A DNA stretch of 64,000 nucleotides from Sediminicola sp963974715 (GCA_963974715.1 CAXBDK010000004.1:1-64000), one strand, 5' to 3'. Positions 10,259 through 20,107 are shown, counted from the first letter of the stretch. Notes: generated by a model not told the origin, from the letters alone. Made by a program: numbers and translations.

Positions 10259-11734
10259 TTAAAATTTTCGGGACCAAATGTTCGGCCATCTTTCTATTAC
10301 CACCTTGGTCTGGGTAAAGAACTCTATGGCGTGTTTCCCCTGCCCGTGCAGATCCCCAAAAAAGCTATCTTTCCACCCGCTAAAAGGGAATTGCGCCATT
10401 GGGGCGGCCACACCTATATTTATTCCTATATTCCCAGCGTTCGCCTCATTTCTGAACTTTCTGGCATTTGCCCCGCTTCCCGTAAAAAGACAGGCCATAT
10501 TTCCATAGTTGCCACTGTTGACGAACGCTAGGGCATCGTCTATATTTTTCATGGCTATCAGGCTCATCACCGGACCAAATATTTCCGTTCGGATCAGTTC
10601 CTTATCCAAGGCAACCCCTTCCAAAATGGTAGGGTTCAGGAAATTGCCCTTGTCATATCCCGGAATTTCGGCATTACGTCCGTCCAAGAGCAATTTTGCC
10701 CCTTCATCCACCCCCTTTTGTATCAGTCCGGTAACCCTACGCTTGCTTTCTGCCGTGATCACGGGTCCCATATTGATATCCCTGTCCAAGCCATACCCTG
10801 TAGTTCGGGATCTGACGGTTTCAACCAAGGCTTCCTTGATCTGCTGTTTTTGGTCGTCCACCGTAATGATGGTAGAAGCGGCCAAACAGCGTTGGCCGGC
10901 ACAACCGTACACCGAATCGGCGATGATCTTGGCGGACATATCCAAATCTGCGTCGGGCAGCACTACCACGGGATTCTTGGCGCCCCCTTGGGCCTGTACC
11001 CTTTTTCCGTTGGCAGTACCCTTTGAATAGATGTATCTGGCCACAGGGGTACTGCCCACAAAACTGATCGCCTTAATTGTAGGATGTTCCAAAATGGCAT
11101 CCACAGATTCCTTGCCCCCATGCACCAGACTGATAAGTCCCTTGGGAACATCCAATTGATCTAGGAACCCAAAGATCTTCATCATGGTCAGGGGCACTTT
11201 TTCCGAAGGTTTTATGATCATGGCATTTCCCGTTGCAACGGCATAGGGCAAGAACCAAAAAACGATCATACTAGGAAAATTAAATGGCGTGATACATGCC
11301 GTTACCCCCAAAGGCTGCCGGATCATCATTTCATCTATTCCCGTAGCGATGTCCTCTATGACGTCCCCTGCCATTAGAATAGGGGTCCCACATGCCACTT
11401 CTATATTTTCGATGGCCCTTTGTATTTCCCCTACCGATTCCCCGTAGGTCTTACCGGATTCCTTGGTAATGATCTCGGCCAATTCCTCGGTACTATCTTC
11501 CATAAGGGTCTTTAGGCGATATAATACCTGAACCCTCTTAATAACGGGAACCTTGCTCCATTCGTTTTGGGCCTCTGCAGCGGATCGGACCGCAATATCC
11601 ACATCCAGGCCGGTGTCGACTCCATAGGGAACTTTTGCGAGGACCTCTTGGGTTGCAGGGTTCAGCACCTCCACAGTTTCCTTCGAAGAACTGGGGGTCC
11701 AAGTCCCATTGATATAGTTTTTTAACGTTTCCAT
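10259..11734 (-). CDS. iolA: CoA-acylating (methyl)malonate-semialdehyde dehydrogenase
   Basis: An ALDH-superfamily enzyme of 491 residues. It converts malonate semialdehyde to acetyl-CoA and CO2 with CoA and NAD+, the last inositol step, and may also serve valine breakdown. Visible motifs are the N-terminal YINGTW, ITPFNFPSMIVFWFLPYA, the cofactor stretch VGSTPVARYIY and the catalytic cysteine in GCAGQRCLAAS, which is the MMSDH-type signature. It sits between the symporter (37-bp gap) and the iolE-like gene. Confidence 0.93.
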   Translation of the reverse strand: METLKNYINGTWTPSSSKETVEVLNPATQEVLAKVPYGVDTGLDVDIAVRSAAEAQNEWSKVPVIKRVQVLYRLKTLMEDSTEELAEIITKESGKTYGESVGEIQRAIENIEVACGTPILMAGDVIEDIATGIDEMMIRQPLGVTACITPFNFPSMIVFWFLPYAVATGNAMIIKPSEKVPLTMMKIFGFLDQLDVPKGLISLVHGGKESVDAILEHPTIKAISFVGSTPVARYIYSKGTANGKRVQAQGGAKNPVVVLPDADLDMSAKIIADSVYGCAGQRCLAASTIITVDDQKQQIKEALVETVRSRTTGYGLDRDINMGPVITAESKRRVTGLIQKGVDEGAKLLLDGRNAEIPGYDKGNFLNPTILEGVALDKELIRTEIFGPVMSLIAMKNIDDALAFVNSGNYGNMACLFTGSGANARKFRNEANAGNIGINIGVAAPMAQFPFSGWKDSFFGDLHGQGKHAIEFFTQTKVVIERWPNIWSRKF

Positions 11735-11770
11735 TTTTTGATTTATTAAATTAATGATCCCATTTCCCGA

Positions 11771-13369
11771 TCAATTGTTGTTCCACAATAGCACATAGAT
11801 CAATATGGTAACCCCGCACAGCATTATGGACATGGGTATGGTATATTTCCATGAGGTCAGGTTTACGGCGCCTACATCGGTAATCGTATAGGTATTATCG
11901 TTTGGATAGAAATGGGAGACGGCATACATTATGGCCACGTTCAATACAAACTCGATTCCCCATAGATGTACAAAATGGATACCATGGCCTGTATAACCCC
12001 ATGTCATAAAAATATAAAAGCAGAGCCCGAAAATCAGCGCTGCTTTGGCTCCCATTGCCGACACTTTTTTCATAAAAAATCCAGCTAACAGGATCGATGC
12101 TATGGGGATAAAGAAAATCCCGTTCAATTCCTGTAGCAGTTGGTACAGCCCTTCGGAAGCATTGGAGACCATAGGGGCAACAAATATGGCGAACACGGCC
12201 AATACCGCCGAGGTGACCTTTCCTATTTTTACCAGTTTGGAATCGCTGATATCCTTGCTAATATGTTTTTTATAAATATCGATACTGAACAAGGTGGCCA
12301 CTGAATTCAGTACGGAATTGAACGTACTCAGTACCGCCCCCATGATAACGGCCGCAAAGAACCCTATCAACCATATGGGCAACACCTTCTTTACCAGCTG
12401 GGGATAGACCGAATCCTGTTCCCCATAGAAACTGTCCTGAAAATAGTAGTAGCAGATTACCCCCGGCAGTACAATGACCAAGGGGATCAATATCTTAAAG
12501 AGCCCCGTGATCAATAGCCCCTTTTGGGCTTCCTTTAGGTTTTTTGCGCCCAGTGCCCGTTGTATGATGGTCTGGTTCATCCCCCAGAAATAGAGTTGAT
12601 TTATGATCAATCCCGTAAACAGGACCTCAAAGGGCAGTACGGAATCCCTGGCCCCAACCACATTGAACTTCTCTGGGGCATATCCGTACACTTTAACCAA
12701 TCCGTCCACCAGATTATTGTCGCCAATGGCCATCAGCGCCAAAATGGGGATCAATAATCCTCCCAATAAAAGTCCGATTCCATTGATGGTATCCGAATAG
12801 GCAACCGCTTTCAGGCCCCCAAAAATGGCATATATAGATCCTATTGCCCCGATCACCACAACGGTGATCCATAGGCCCTGGGTCTTATCCACGCCCAAAT
12901 GTTCGGATATTCCAAAGAGACTTTCAATTCCAATGGCCCCAGAATAAAGAACAATGGGCAACAGGGTAACCACAAAGGAAAAAATAAGGATGGCGGCCAC
13001 CATGGTGCGCGTTATCCCATCGAACCTGCTTTCCAGAAACTGGGGAATCGTGGTAAGCCCCATTTTTAAATATTTGGGCACAAAAAAGATGGCGGCAATG
13101 ACCAGGGCAATAGAGGAAGTAACTTCCCAGGCAATGACGATAAAGCCATTGACATAGGAATTCCCGTTCATGCCGATAAGATGTTCCGAAGAGATATTGG
13201 TAAGCAGCATGGAACCGGCAATGACCACCCCCGTCAAACTTCTTCCGCCCAAAAAATATCCATCGGATGATTTCAAGTTCGATTTTCGAAGGCTGTACCA
13301 GGTAAAAAATGCGACTCCGCCGGTAAACAGCAGAAAAGAAGTAATAATAATGATCAGTTCGGTATCCAT
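11771..13369 (-). CDS. Sodium:solute symporter, probable inositol importer
   Basis: An SSS/SLC5-family transporter of 532 residues with about 14 hydrophobic segments. The first helices carry the conserved GGRSLTGVVIAGSMLLTNISSEHLIG stretch (Na+-site and unwound-helix region), and FGGLKAVAYSDTINGI is the classic SSS motif. Embedded between iolD and iolA in the same direction, it most likely imports inositol with Na+, in place of the MFS (IolT) or ABC importers of other bacteria. Substrate is inferred from position; other polyols or sugars are possible. Confidence 0.88.
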   Translation of the reverse strand: MDTELIIIITSFLLFTGGVAFFTWYSLRKSNLKSSDGYFLGGRSLTGVVIAGSMLLTNISSEHLIGMNGNSYVNGFIVIAWEVTSSIALVIAAIFFVPKYLKMGLTTIPQFLESRFDGITRTMVAAILIFSFVVTLLPIVLYSGAIGIESLFGISEHLGVDKTQGLWITVVVIGAIGSIYAIFGGLKAVAYSDTINGIGLLLGGLLIPILALMAIGDNNLVDGLVKVYGYAPEKFNVVGARDSVLPFEVLFTGLIINQLYFWGMNQTIIQRALGAKNLKEAQKGLLITGLFKILIPLVIVLPGVICYYYFQDSFYGEQDSVYPQLVKKVLPIWLIGFFAAVIMGAVLSTFNSVLNSVATLFSIDIYKKHISKDISDSKLVKIGKVTSAVLAVFAIFVAPMVSNASEGLYQLLQELNGIFFIPIASILLAGFFMKKVSAMGAKAALIFGLCFYIFMTWGYTGHGIHFVHLWGIEFVLNVAIMYAVSHFYPNDNTYTITDVGAVNLTSWKYTIPMSIMLCGVTILIYVLLWNNN

Positions 13370-13389
13370 AGTTGGTTGGAATGTTGGCT

Positions 13390-15255
13390 CTATAAATAAT
13401 ATTTTTGGGACTTCTTATTTTCCCTGTAGGTTTCCAAGGATTTTTTTACACCATTTTTCTCTGAGACCTGGGCAACGGCCACATCCCACCAAGCAAATCC
13501 GGGAACCGCCTTTTTTCGATCCACCTCAATATAGATCACCGTGGTACGGGTTATCGATTTTGCCTTCTCCAAGGCAGCGTTCAGTTCTTTTACATCTGAT
13601 GCCTTTATCACATGGGCGCCCATACTGGCCGCATTGGCGGCATAATCTATAGGAAGCAGTGCCCCATCCAACTGGTCGGTTTCCTCATTACGATATCTGT
13701 AATACGTCCCAAAACCTTCGCTTCCCAAGGAACTGGAAAGGCTCCCGATGCTCGAATAGCCATCATTGTTCAGTAGGACAATCGTCAATTTCCGATTTTC
13801 CTGTATGGAGGTTACGATTTCTTGTGACATCATTAGGTAACTGCCATCGCCCACCATTACATATATTTCACTTTCTGGACGGGCCATTTTCGCACCCAGC
13901 CCCCCAGCGATCTCATATCCCATACAGGAATACCCATATTCCAGATGGAATCCCTTGGGATTTCGGGTCCGCCATAATTTGTGAAGGTCTCCCGGCAGAC
14001 TGCCGGCCGCACATATCACTATATCTTGGGGATCGGAAAAAGTGTTGACCGCTCCGATGACCTCACCTTGAAATGCGGGCGATTCATTTTTTTCCTCATA
14101 AATGTCCGAGACAAATTTGTCCCAGCTTTTGTTGAGATTTTCCACTTTTTGTCGATAATCGTCGTCCACCTGAAAAGATGAGAGCTCCCTTTCAAGTACT
14201 TCCAAGATCGCCCTGGCATCGCCCACCAAAGGGAGGGCACCATGTTTAAAGGAATCGAATTCCGTAACATTGATATTTATAAAACGGACATTGGGATCTT
14301 GAAATGCCGACTTGGAAATGGTGGTGAAGTCGCTGTACCTGGTTCCAATACCGATGACCACATCCGCATTTTTGGCGATTTCAATGGCCCCTGGGGTTCC
14401 CGTTACCCCGGCAGCGCCAAGATTCTGTGGTTCATTATAGTCCAACGAGCCCTTTCCGGCAAAAGTCTCCGCCACCGGAATACCTGTGGCATTGACCATC
14501 TTTTTCAAAATGGCGGAAGCATCGCTGTAAATGACACCTCCACCGGCGATTATCACAGGTCTTTTACTGGTCCTTATCATGTCGATCGCCCTAGACAACA
14601 AGGTATTATCGGGCATGGTCCTTCCAATGTGCCAGATACGTTTTACGAACAGTTCTTCAGGAAAATCATGTGCCTCCGCCTGTACGTCCTGTGGAATGCA
14701 CAAGGTTACCGTTCCCGTTTCCGCTTGTGAGGTCAGCACCCGCATTACTTCCGGCAAGGAAGTAATCAGCTGCTCCGGTCTGTTGATCCTATCCCAGTAT
14801 CTAGAGACCGGTTTAAAACAATCGTTTACCGAAACATCTTGACCCATGTTAGATTCCAATTGTTGGAGCACAGGGGCGACCTGCCTTGTCGCAAAAATAT
14901 CCCCTGGAATCAAGAGAACGGGAATCCTATTGATCGTGGCAGCTGCGGCCCCAGTAAGCATATTTGTGGCTCCCGGACCAATGGAAGAAGTACATACCAA
15001 GGTCTGCATACGATTTTGCACCCTGGCGAAGGCAGCGGCCGTATGCACCATTCCCTGTTCGTTACGGGCAACATAAAAGGGAAAATCCAAATTTTGGTGC
15101 AGGGCCTGCCCAATTCCGGCAACGTTTCCATGGCCCAAAATCCCCATACAACCGGCAAAGAATTTATGTTGGACCCCGTCCCTTTCAACATACTGGTTCT
15201 TTAAGTAGGCAATTGTGGCCTGGGCCACCGTTAGTCTTTTCGTTTTCATGGTCAT
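13390..15255 (-). CDS. iolD: 3D-(3,5/4)-trihydroxycyclohexane-1,2-dione acylhydrolase
   Basis: A thiamine-diphosphate enzyme that hydrolyses the cyclohexane-dione ring to 5-deoxyglucuronate. The start MTMKTKRLTVAQATIAYLKN at 15255 is 5 bp after the iolC stop and gives 621 residues, close to the usual IolD length; the frame stays open upstream inside iolC but does not look coding there. The PYR domain (CMGILGHGNVAGIGQAL) leads, and the ThDP/Mg motif GDGSYLMMSQEI ... LNNDGYSSIG is near residues 470-500. Confidence 0.93.
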   Translation of the reverse strand: MTMKTKRLTVAQATIAYLKNQYVERDGVQHKFFAGCMGILGHGNVAGIGQALHQNLDFPFYVARNEQGMVHTAAAFARVQNRMQTLVCTSSIGPGATNMLTGAAAATINRIPVLLIPGDIFATRQVAPVLQQLESNMGQDVSVNDCFKPVSRYWDRINRPEQLITSLPEVMRVLTSQAETGTVTLCIPQDVQAEAHDFPEELFVKRIWHIGRTMPDNTLLSRAIDMIRTSKRPVIIAGGGVIYSDASAILKKMVNATGIPVAETFAGKGSLDYNEPQNLGAAGVTGTPGAIEIAKNADVVIGIGTRYSDFTTISKSAFQDPNVRFININVTEFDSFKHGALPLVGDARAILEVLERELSSFQVDDDYRQKVENLNKSWDKFVSDIYEEKNESPAFQGEVIGAVNTFSDPQDIVICAAGSLPGDLHKLWRTRNPKGFHLEYGYSCMGYEIAGGLGAKMARPESEIYVMVGDGSYLMMSQEIVTSIQENRKLTIVLLNNDGYSSIGSLSSSLGSEGFGTYYRYRNEETDQLDGALLPIDYAANAASMGAHVIKASDVKELNAALEKAKSITRTTVIYIEVDRKKAVPGFAWWDVAVAQVSEKNGVKKSLETYRENKKSQKYYL

Positions 15256-15260
15256 TAAGA

Positions 15261-16274
15261 TTAAAATCCGCCTTTCTTCCCTATAAATTCCAAGGATTCT
15301 TCCAGAGTGGGCATAAAATTGGCACAGCCTTTTTTGGTAACCACTTGGGCACCGCTGGCATTGCCCATGCGACATGCCCTGTACAAGCTCCAGCCCTGCA
15401 GTATCCCGTATAAAAATCCGCTGGCAAACGCATCGCCGGCACCCAGTACGTTCAATACGGTAACCGGGAATCCGGGGACATCCTGCCTTGATCCGTCCCT
15501 TTGATAAATACTGGCCCCTTCCTCGCCCCTCTTTACAATAAGGGTCTCAATGCCGGAGGACAGCAGTTGATCTATGGAAGTTTCAATATTGCCCTGGATC
15601 TTGGGTGCGGAAATCTGTTGCTCTTCGATCCGTACTTGAGAGGCATCGATCAAAGTGGCCGCCAGGATTTCCTCCTCGGTGCCTATGGCGACCTTTACCC
15701 TTGGCAGGATGGCCCTTACGGTAAGCCCGAATGCCCTATAATCATGCCATTGGTCCGCTCTAAAGTCCAGGTCGAGCACCACGTCCACACCATTTCTATT
15801 GGCAATTTCGGTAGCGTAAAAAGTAGCGCTTCGGGTAGGTTCGATGTTCAGGGCCGTTCCGTTGATCAGCAAAATCCTGTAATCGGGAATCCGGGCATTG
15901 TCCACATCATCGATATCCACTTGGCTATCGGCCGCATTGTCCCTATAATACACCAAAGGGAACCTATCGGGTGGTTCTATGCCCAAGACCACGGCACTGC
16001 TCCTTGTACCATTTTTTATGGGAATGCAGTGGGTATTGATACCTTCGTTCTCCAAGAAATTCAAAATAAACCCTCCTACCTTATCATTGCCCACTGCCGT
16101 CAACAGACTGGCTTTAACACCCAATCTGGCACAGCCCACGGCAATGTTCAAGGGCGAGCCCCCAACAAAGGCGTCAAACCCCTTGATATCATTAAAAGTT
16201 GCACCAATATTCTGGGAATAAAGGTCAATGGAAGATCTTCCGAACGTTATTACGTCCAATTTTTTAGTGCCCAT
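15261..16274 (-). CDS. iolC: 5-dehydro-2-deoxygluconokinase
   Basis: A PfkB/ribokinase-family kinase of 337 residues. It phosphorylates 5-dehydro-2-deoxygluconate for the following aldolase. The N-terminal substrate-binding motif is FDAFVGGSPLNIAVGCARLG (GG at about 38-39), and the C-terminal signature LGAGDAFASGFLYG carries the catalytic aspartate and anion hole. It overlaps iolB by 11 bp upstream and is followed closely by iolD, indicating translational coupling. Confidence 0.93.
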   Translation of the reverse strand: MGTKKLDVITFGRSSIDLYSQNIGATFNDIKGFDAFVGGSPLNIAVGCARLGVKASLLTAVGNDKVGGFILNFLENEGINTHCIPIKNGTRSSAVVLGIEPPDRFPLVYYRDNAADSQVDIDDVDNARIPDYRILLINGTALNIEPTRSATFYATEIANRNGVDVVLDLDFRADQWHDYRAFGLTVRAILPRVKVAIGTEEEILAATLIDASQVRIEEQQISAPKIQGNIETSIDQLLSSGIETLIVKRGEEGASIYQRDGSRQDVPGFPVTVLNVLGAGDAFASGFLYGILQGWSLYRACRMGNASGAQVVTKKGCANFMPTLEESLEFIGKKGGF

Positions 16275-17163
16275 GGGTTGTTTCTTTGTTCATTTCGGCA
16301 GTTACCAAGGGCAGTCTTTTATCCTTTGAGGTCCACGCCCCATATATCCACTCATGATCTGGGTCGGTCGTATTGGCAAGGCATTGATCGGTCCCTGCCA
16401 AAAAATTGAGGTAGTAGCAATGAAAGCCGTGTTCCGCCACTACCGGATGGAACCCTTTGGGAATCAGTACCACATCATTGTGCCGTGCCCTTACGATCTC
16501 GTCCAGGGACTTATCCTTGGTGTAGACCTGTTGTATGGCATAGGCTCCAGGTTTCTGAAATTTGTAGAAATAAGTTTCTTCCTGTATAGGTTCCAGTACA
16601 TTGCCTTTGCTGTCCAAAAGTCGTTCGTCATGTTTGTGCGCGGGAAAGGAACTCCAATTCCCCGATGGGGTATATACTTCCCTGCATACCAGGGAGCCGC
16701 ATCCGAATCCAGGGGGAACCAGGTCGTTAAATTGCCGCGTAGCGTTGTCCCCACCGAAAATAACGACAGGTGTTTCCTCCGGGGTCACAAATTTGGCGGG
16801 ATAATCCACTGCGGTTCTGCACCATCCATAGGCAATGTCCAATGTGGTGCTGATGGCGGTGAGGATAAATCTGGTGTTCCTAGGAAGGTAAAGGGTATGC
16901 GCCACCCCGCTAAAGACATCTTTCCTACCGTTCGTTGTCTCCCACTTTCCCCGATCGCTCTCTACTTTAAAATTTCCTCCCAACAGAACGATCGCCATTT
17001 CGTTATCTTGGGTGTCATGCTCCCACACTTGACCTCTGTCCATTAGCCTGGCCTCAAAATTGAGGTATTTCCAAGAAGCCGTTTCCGTGGTGATACGGTG
17101 ATAGATCTCCGAAGCGGAATTGGGTCTTATTTGTAAAGGTGAACTGTGTTCCATAATAGCCAT
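16264..17163 (-). CDS. iolB: 5-deoxy-glucuronate isomerase
   Basis: Converts 5-deoxyglucuronate to 5-dehydro-2-deoxygluconate. It has the duplicated cupin fold of IolB (KduI-like), with metal-ligand histidines in SSFPAHKHDE (near 165) and an ETYFYKF strand, and the late IPKGFHPVVAEHGFHCYYLNFLAG. Length 299, slightly longer than the usual 270 or so. It begins 1 bp after the iolJ stop. A methionine at residue 4 is an alternative start. Confidence 0.93.
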   Translation of the reverse strand: MAIMEHSSPLQIRPNSASEIYHRITTETASWKYLNFEARLMDRGQVWEHDTQDNEMAIVLLGGNFKVESDRGKWETTNGRKDVFSGVAHTLYLPRNTRFILTAISTTLDIAYGWCRTAVDYPAKFVTPEETPVVIFGGDNATRQFNDLVPPGFGCGSLVCREVYTPSGNWSSFPAHKHDERLLDSKGNVLEPIQEETYFYKFQKPGAYAIQQVYTKDKSLDEIVRARHNDVVLIPKGFHPVVAEHGFHCYYLNFLAGTDQCLANTTDPDHEWIYGAWTSKDKRLPLVTAEMNKETTHGH

Positions 17164-17164
17164 C

Positions 17165-18106
17165 TTACAGTTTTAAATCATTTGTTCTTCCGGTAGCCTT
17201 TAAAAGGTCGAACTTCTCCAGCATGAATTTTTCGTACTCGTCCATATAGGTCTTTCCGGGAAGTACGGGATCAAAAAGTTCAGGGGACTCCCTAAAAAAT
17301 TCGCGGTGTACCCTTGTCCATAAAAGACGTGTGTCCGTGGCAATATTGATCTTGCAAACTCCATAATCAATAGACTTTACAATTTCTTCGGGCGCCACTC
17401 CCGCTGCACCTTCCTCCAACTTCCCCCCTGCCCTGTTGATTCTGGAAATCTCCTCCGCATTGACCGCGGAGCCCCCATGAAGGACAATCGGGAAATGGGG
17501 CAAAAGTCGTTGGATATCTTCCAATATCTTGAACTGTAATCCTTTGCCCCCCGAAAATTTATAGGCCCCATGACTTGTCCCTACCGCGACTGCCAGACTA
17601 TCACATCCCGTTAATCGGACAAATTCCTGTACTTCCGCTGGCCGGGTGTACCGGGCATGTTCCGCTTCTACGGACAGGTCATCCTCCACTCCACTGAGCA
17701 CTCCCAATTCCGCCTCTACCATAATATTTTTTTTATGAGCCTTTTCCACCACTGTCCTTGTCCTTGATACATTGGCCCCAAAATCATCATGGGATGCATC
17801 GATCATTACGGACTGGTACCCATCTGATTTTATGGCCTCAAAAGCATGTGCTTCGTTACCATGGTCCAAATGCACCGAAAAAACGGCTTTGGGATAAATG
17901 GTGGCCGCGGCCCGAACCATTGCCGATAACATCCTTGAATGGGCATAATTTCTGGCCACAGGGGTAAATTGTACCATAAAAGGGGCATTGGCCCTTTGGC
18001 CGGCACTAAAAAGTCCGTGCACCTGTTCCATGGTAAAGACATTTACGGCCGGTATGGCATACTTTCCATAACAATTATCAAAAAAACATTTTGGGGAAAC
18101 AACCAT
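17165..18106 (-). CDS. iolJ: 6-phospho-5-dehydro-2-deoxygluconate aldolase (class II)
   Basis: A class II fructose-bisphosphate-aldolase-family enzyme, first gene of the iol operon. Zn-ligand and catalytic motifs are visible: SVHLDHGNEAHAF, IDASHDDFGANVSRT, VEAELGVLSGVEDD, VAVGTSHGAYKF and IVLHGGSAV, with KINIATDTR near the C-terminus. In an inositol operon it should split 6-phospho-5-dehydro-2-deoxygluconate into DHAP and malonate semialdehyde. At 313 residues it matches IolJ-type aldolases. A tagatose- or fructose-bisphosphate aldolase role is less likely given its place. Confidence 0.9.
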   Translation of the reverse strand: MVVSPKCFFDNCYGKYAIPAVNVFTMEQVHGLFSAGQRANAPFMVQFTPVARNYAHSRMLSAMVRAAATIYPKAVFSVHLDHGNEAHAFEAIKSDGYQSVMIDASHDDFGANVSRTRTVVEKAHKKNIMVEAELGVLSGVEDDLSVEAEHARYTRPAEVQEFVRLTGCDSLAVAVGTSHGAYKFSGGKGLQFKILEDIQRLLPHFPIVLHGGSAVNAEEISRINRAGGKLEEGAAGVAPEEIVKSIDYGVCKINIATDTRLLWTRVHREFFRESPELFDPVLPGKTYMDEYEKFMLEKFDLLKATGRTNDLKL

Positions 18107-18200
18107 ATTTCTAATTTATCTAAGATGGGAACATTCCTAAATCGGGATTAAAACAACTAAAAAAATGACTGTGACCAAACGCATTTTAGGGAAAATCCCC

Positions 18201-18214
18201 TGCAAAGGTTTGCA
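18201..18214. promoter_or_regulatory. LacI-type operator of the iol operon
   Basis: A perfect palindromic 14-mer apart from its two central bases, TGCAAAGGTTTGCA, typical of LacI-family operators. It lies between the lacI stop and the iolJ start, about 95 bp upstream of iolJ, so it is well placed to control the whole iol operon. The identical 14-mer recurs at 19830-19843 and I found no other copy. Confidence 0.75.
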
Positions 18215-18235
18215 CTAAAATGATGTAATACCGAT

Positions 18236-19267
18236 CTAAAGAGCGGCGGGATCTTTTCTTGAGGAGGACCTTACCATCAGTTCAGGTTTGAAGACCTCTT
18301 TACGGAAAGCCAGATGGGGGGTTTTATTTTTGATACGTCCCAGCAATATTCTTGCGGCCAACATTCCCAAACTATATACCGGCTGCCAGACCGTGGACAG
18401 GGAAGGTGAAAAATAGGAAGAATGGGGATCATCATCAAAGCCTACTATCGAAATATCCTCCGGAATTCGCAGATCCATTTTTTTGGCGATGTGCATGGCA
18501 CTAATGGCTATATTGTCGTTCATTGCGAATATCGCATCCGGACGTTCCTCCAAATGCAGCAATTTTTTTACGGGTTTGATCCCATCTTCATGGGAGAAGC
18601 CCTTAACATGTACCACATATCCTTCCTTGACGGGCAGCTTGTTTTTCTCCATCGCATCCAAATACCCCTGAAGTCGATGTTCCGTTGTACTAAGGTTTAA
18701 TGGCCCGCCCAGATGGGCTATCTTGGTGCAGCCGGAACGGATCAGGTATTCCACTGCCTGGTACGCCCCAAAATAATCATCCACCAAGACCTTGTCCGCT
18801 TCCAATCCTGGGCAGTCCCTATCGAATACGACCACAGGAATATCATTTTTTTGCAAGTTCCTAAAATGGTCGAATTCCTTGGTGCTCGAGGAAGGCGAAA
18901 CCAAGATACCGTCTACCCGGATCTTGGACAATTTTTTCACAAGGTCCAGTTCATCCTCATAGGATTCATTGGATAGGCATATCATGATATTGTAATCGGA
19001 AGGGCCAATTACATCCTGTATGCCCGTTATGATCGCGGAAAAAAAGTGACTGGTGATTTCTGGGACGATGACCCCTATGGTACTGGATCTTTTCTGAAGC
19101 AGCCCCAAGGCAAACTGATTGGGTTGGTAATCCAGTTCCCGCGCCAGTTCCTTTACCGCTTCCCTAGTTTCCCTTTTAATGGCCGGATGATCGTTCAAGG
19201 CCCGGGAAACGGTAGATGGGGTTATATTCAGTTGATTGGCAATATCCTTTAGGGTTACACGGCCCAT
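18236..19267 (-). CDS. LacI-family transcriptional regulator of inositol genes
   Basis: The N-terminal helix-turn-helix reads VTLKDIANQLNITPSTVSRAL followed by the hinge helix region YQPNQFALGLLQKRSSTIGV, and then a periplasmic-binding-protein-like sensor domain (FDRDCPGLEADKV, GFDDDPHSSYFSPSLSTV). Length 343, normal. It lies upstream of iolJ on the same strand with a strong operator in the gap, so it probably represses the iol operon and releases DNA on binding inositol or a pathway intermediate. The effector is inferred. Confidence 0.9.
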   Translation of the reverse strand: MGRVTLKDIANQLNITPSTVSRALNDHPAIKRETREAVKELARELDYQPNQFALGLLQKRSSTIGVIVPEITSHFFSAIITGIQDVIGPSDYNIMICLSNESYEDELDLVKKLSKIRVDGILVSPSSSTKEFDHFRNLQKNDIPVVVFDRDCPGLEADKVLVDDYFGAYQAVEYLIRSGCTKIAHLGGPLNLSTTEHRLQGYLDAMEKNKLPVKEGYVVHVKGFSHEDGIKPVKKLLHLEERPDAIFAMNDNIAISAMHIAKKMDLRIPEDISIVGFDDDPHSSYFSPSLSTVWQPVYSLGMLAARILLGRIKNKTPHLAFRKEVFKPELMVRSSSRKDPAAL

Positions 19268-19482
19268 TTTAAATTGGTTAGGTTATATCATTATTGCTCC
19301 CTCCTTTCGCTTATTCCCCGAACGCGTGGCCCCTAGCCCAAAAACATTCCGAGGAAATACGGACAAAACTACCCATATAGGTCTTTTGCAGTATGTCCAA
19401 ACTAGGATAATTATGACTGCCGGGAAAACAAATTACAATAATTTTTCCTATTCCGATCCCTTGTCCGCACGGAAAGAATTTT

Positions 19483-19728
19483 TTAGGAATTCTGCACCAT
19501 AAACCCGTTACCTACATACCCATCATTATACTTGGCCAAGTCCCCCGATCTATGATCCCATACATCAAGTTTTACATTGATTTCAAAAGAACCTATCCCG
19601 TATATTGGACCATTAAAAACCTTGGGCAACACCGGATCTGAACTTTCTCTGCATATTACCACGATTACCCGCCATTGTTTATTTCTATAGCCCTCGTAAA
19701 TCGGGAAAAATCCCCAGAAAGTCAGCAA
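19483..19728 (-). pseudogene. Possible 3' fragment of a lost iol-regulated gene
   Basis: I do not recognise the product. The frame opens only with TTG and its first half looks random, but the second half (GPIYGIGSFEINVKLDVWD, HRSGDLAKYNDGYVGNGFM) has the balanced composition of a real protein C-terminus. A LacI operator identical to the iol operator lies about 100 bp upstream on this strand (19830-19843). The simplest reading is a deleted member of the inositol regulon, leaving its operator and tail. The rest of 19268-20077 shows nothing coding. Confidence 0.3.
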
Positions 19729-19829
19729 TATTCAAGTTTTTTTTAAATTTGATTGGTTAAAATTGTTAATTCCACAAACAAATAACAATAAAAAAATGAT
19801 ATCGATAACACCCGTTTCATAAAAATTTA

Positions 19830-19843
19830 TGCAAAGGTTTGCA
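19830..19843. promoter_or_regulatory. Second iol-type LacI operator
   Basis: TGCAAAGGTTTGCA again, an exact copy of the operator at 18201-18214. It sits 563 bp upstream of the lacI start, too far for ordinary autoregulation, and about 100 bp upstream of the gene remnant at 19483-19728. It may be a relic operator or allow DNA looping with the first one. Confidence 0.65.
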
Positions 19844-20077
19844 TTTCTCCATGTTGGAGCGGTAAAGGACGGACCTGTGATATAAGTCTTTTAAGATTGC
19901 CCATACCGCCCTCCCAATTTTGTCCGGCTTCAAAAATATTTGCCAGAGGGATTTTCAATTGGGAAAAACTTTTTGAAACCATCTTCCTGTTGCTAAAATT
20001 TTGGAGCGGTCTTCAACTAGCGGACCATATATCAACAACGTACCTCCCAAACAATAAACATGGCGAACATCTGAAAT

Positions 20078-20107
20078 AAAAAAAGGGAGCGGCCAATGAC
20101 CGCTCCC
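20078..20107 (-). terminator. Rho-independent terminator of the porP operon
   Basis: On the minus strand an 8-bp GC-rich stem (GGGAGCGG / CCGCTCCC) with a 7-base loop is followed by a run of seven T. It lies about 28 bp beyond the porP stop and ends the minus-strand DUF4347/giant-cargo/porP transcription unit. Confidence 0.9.
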
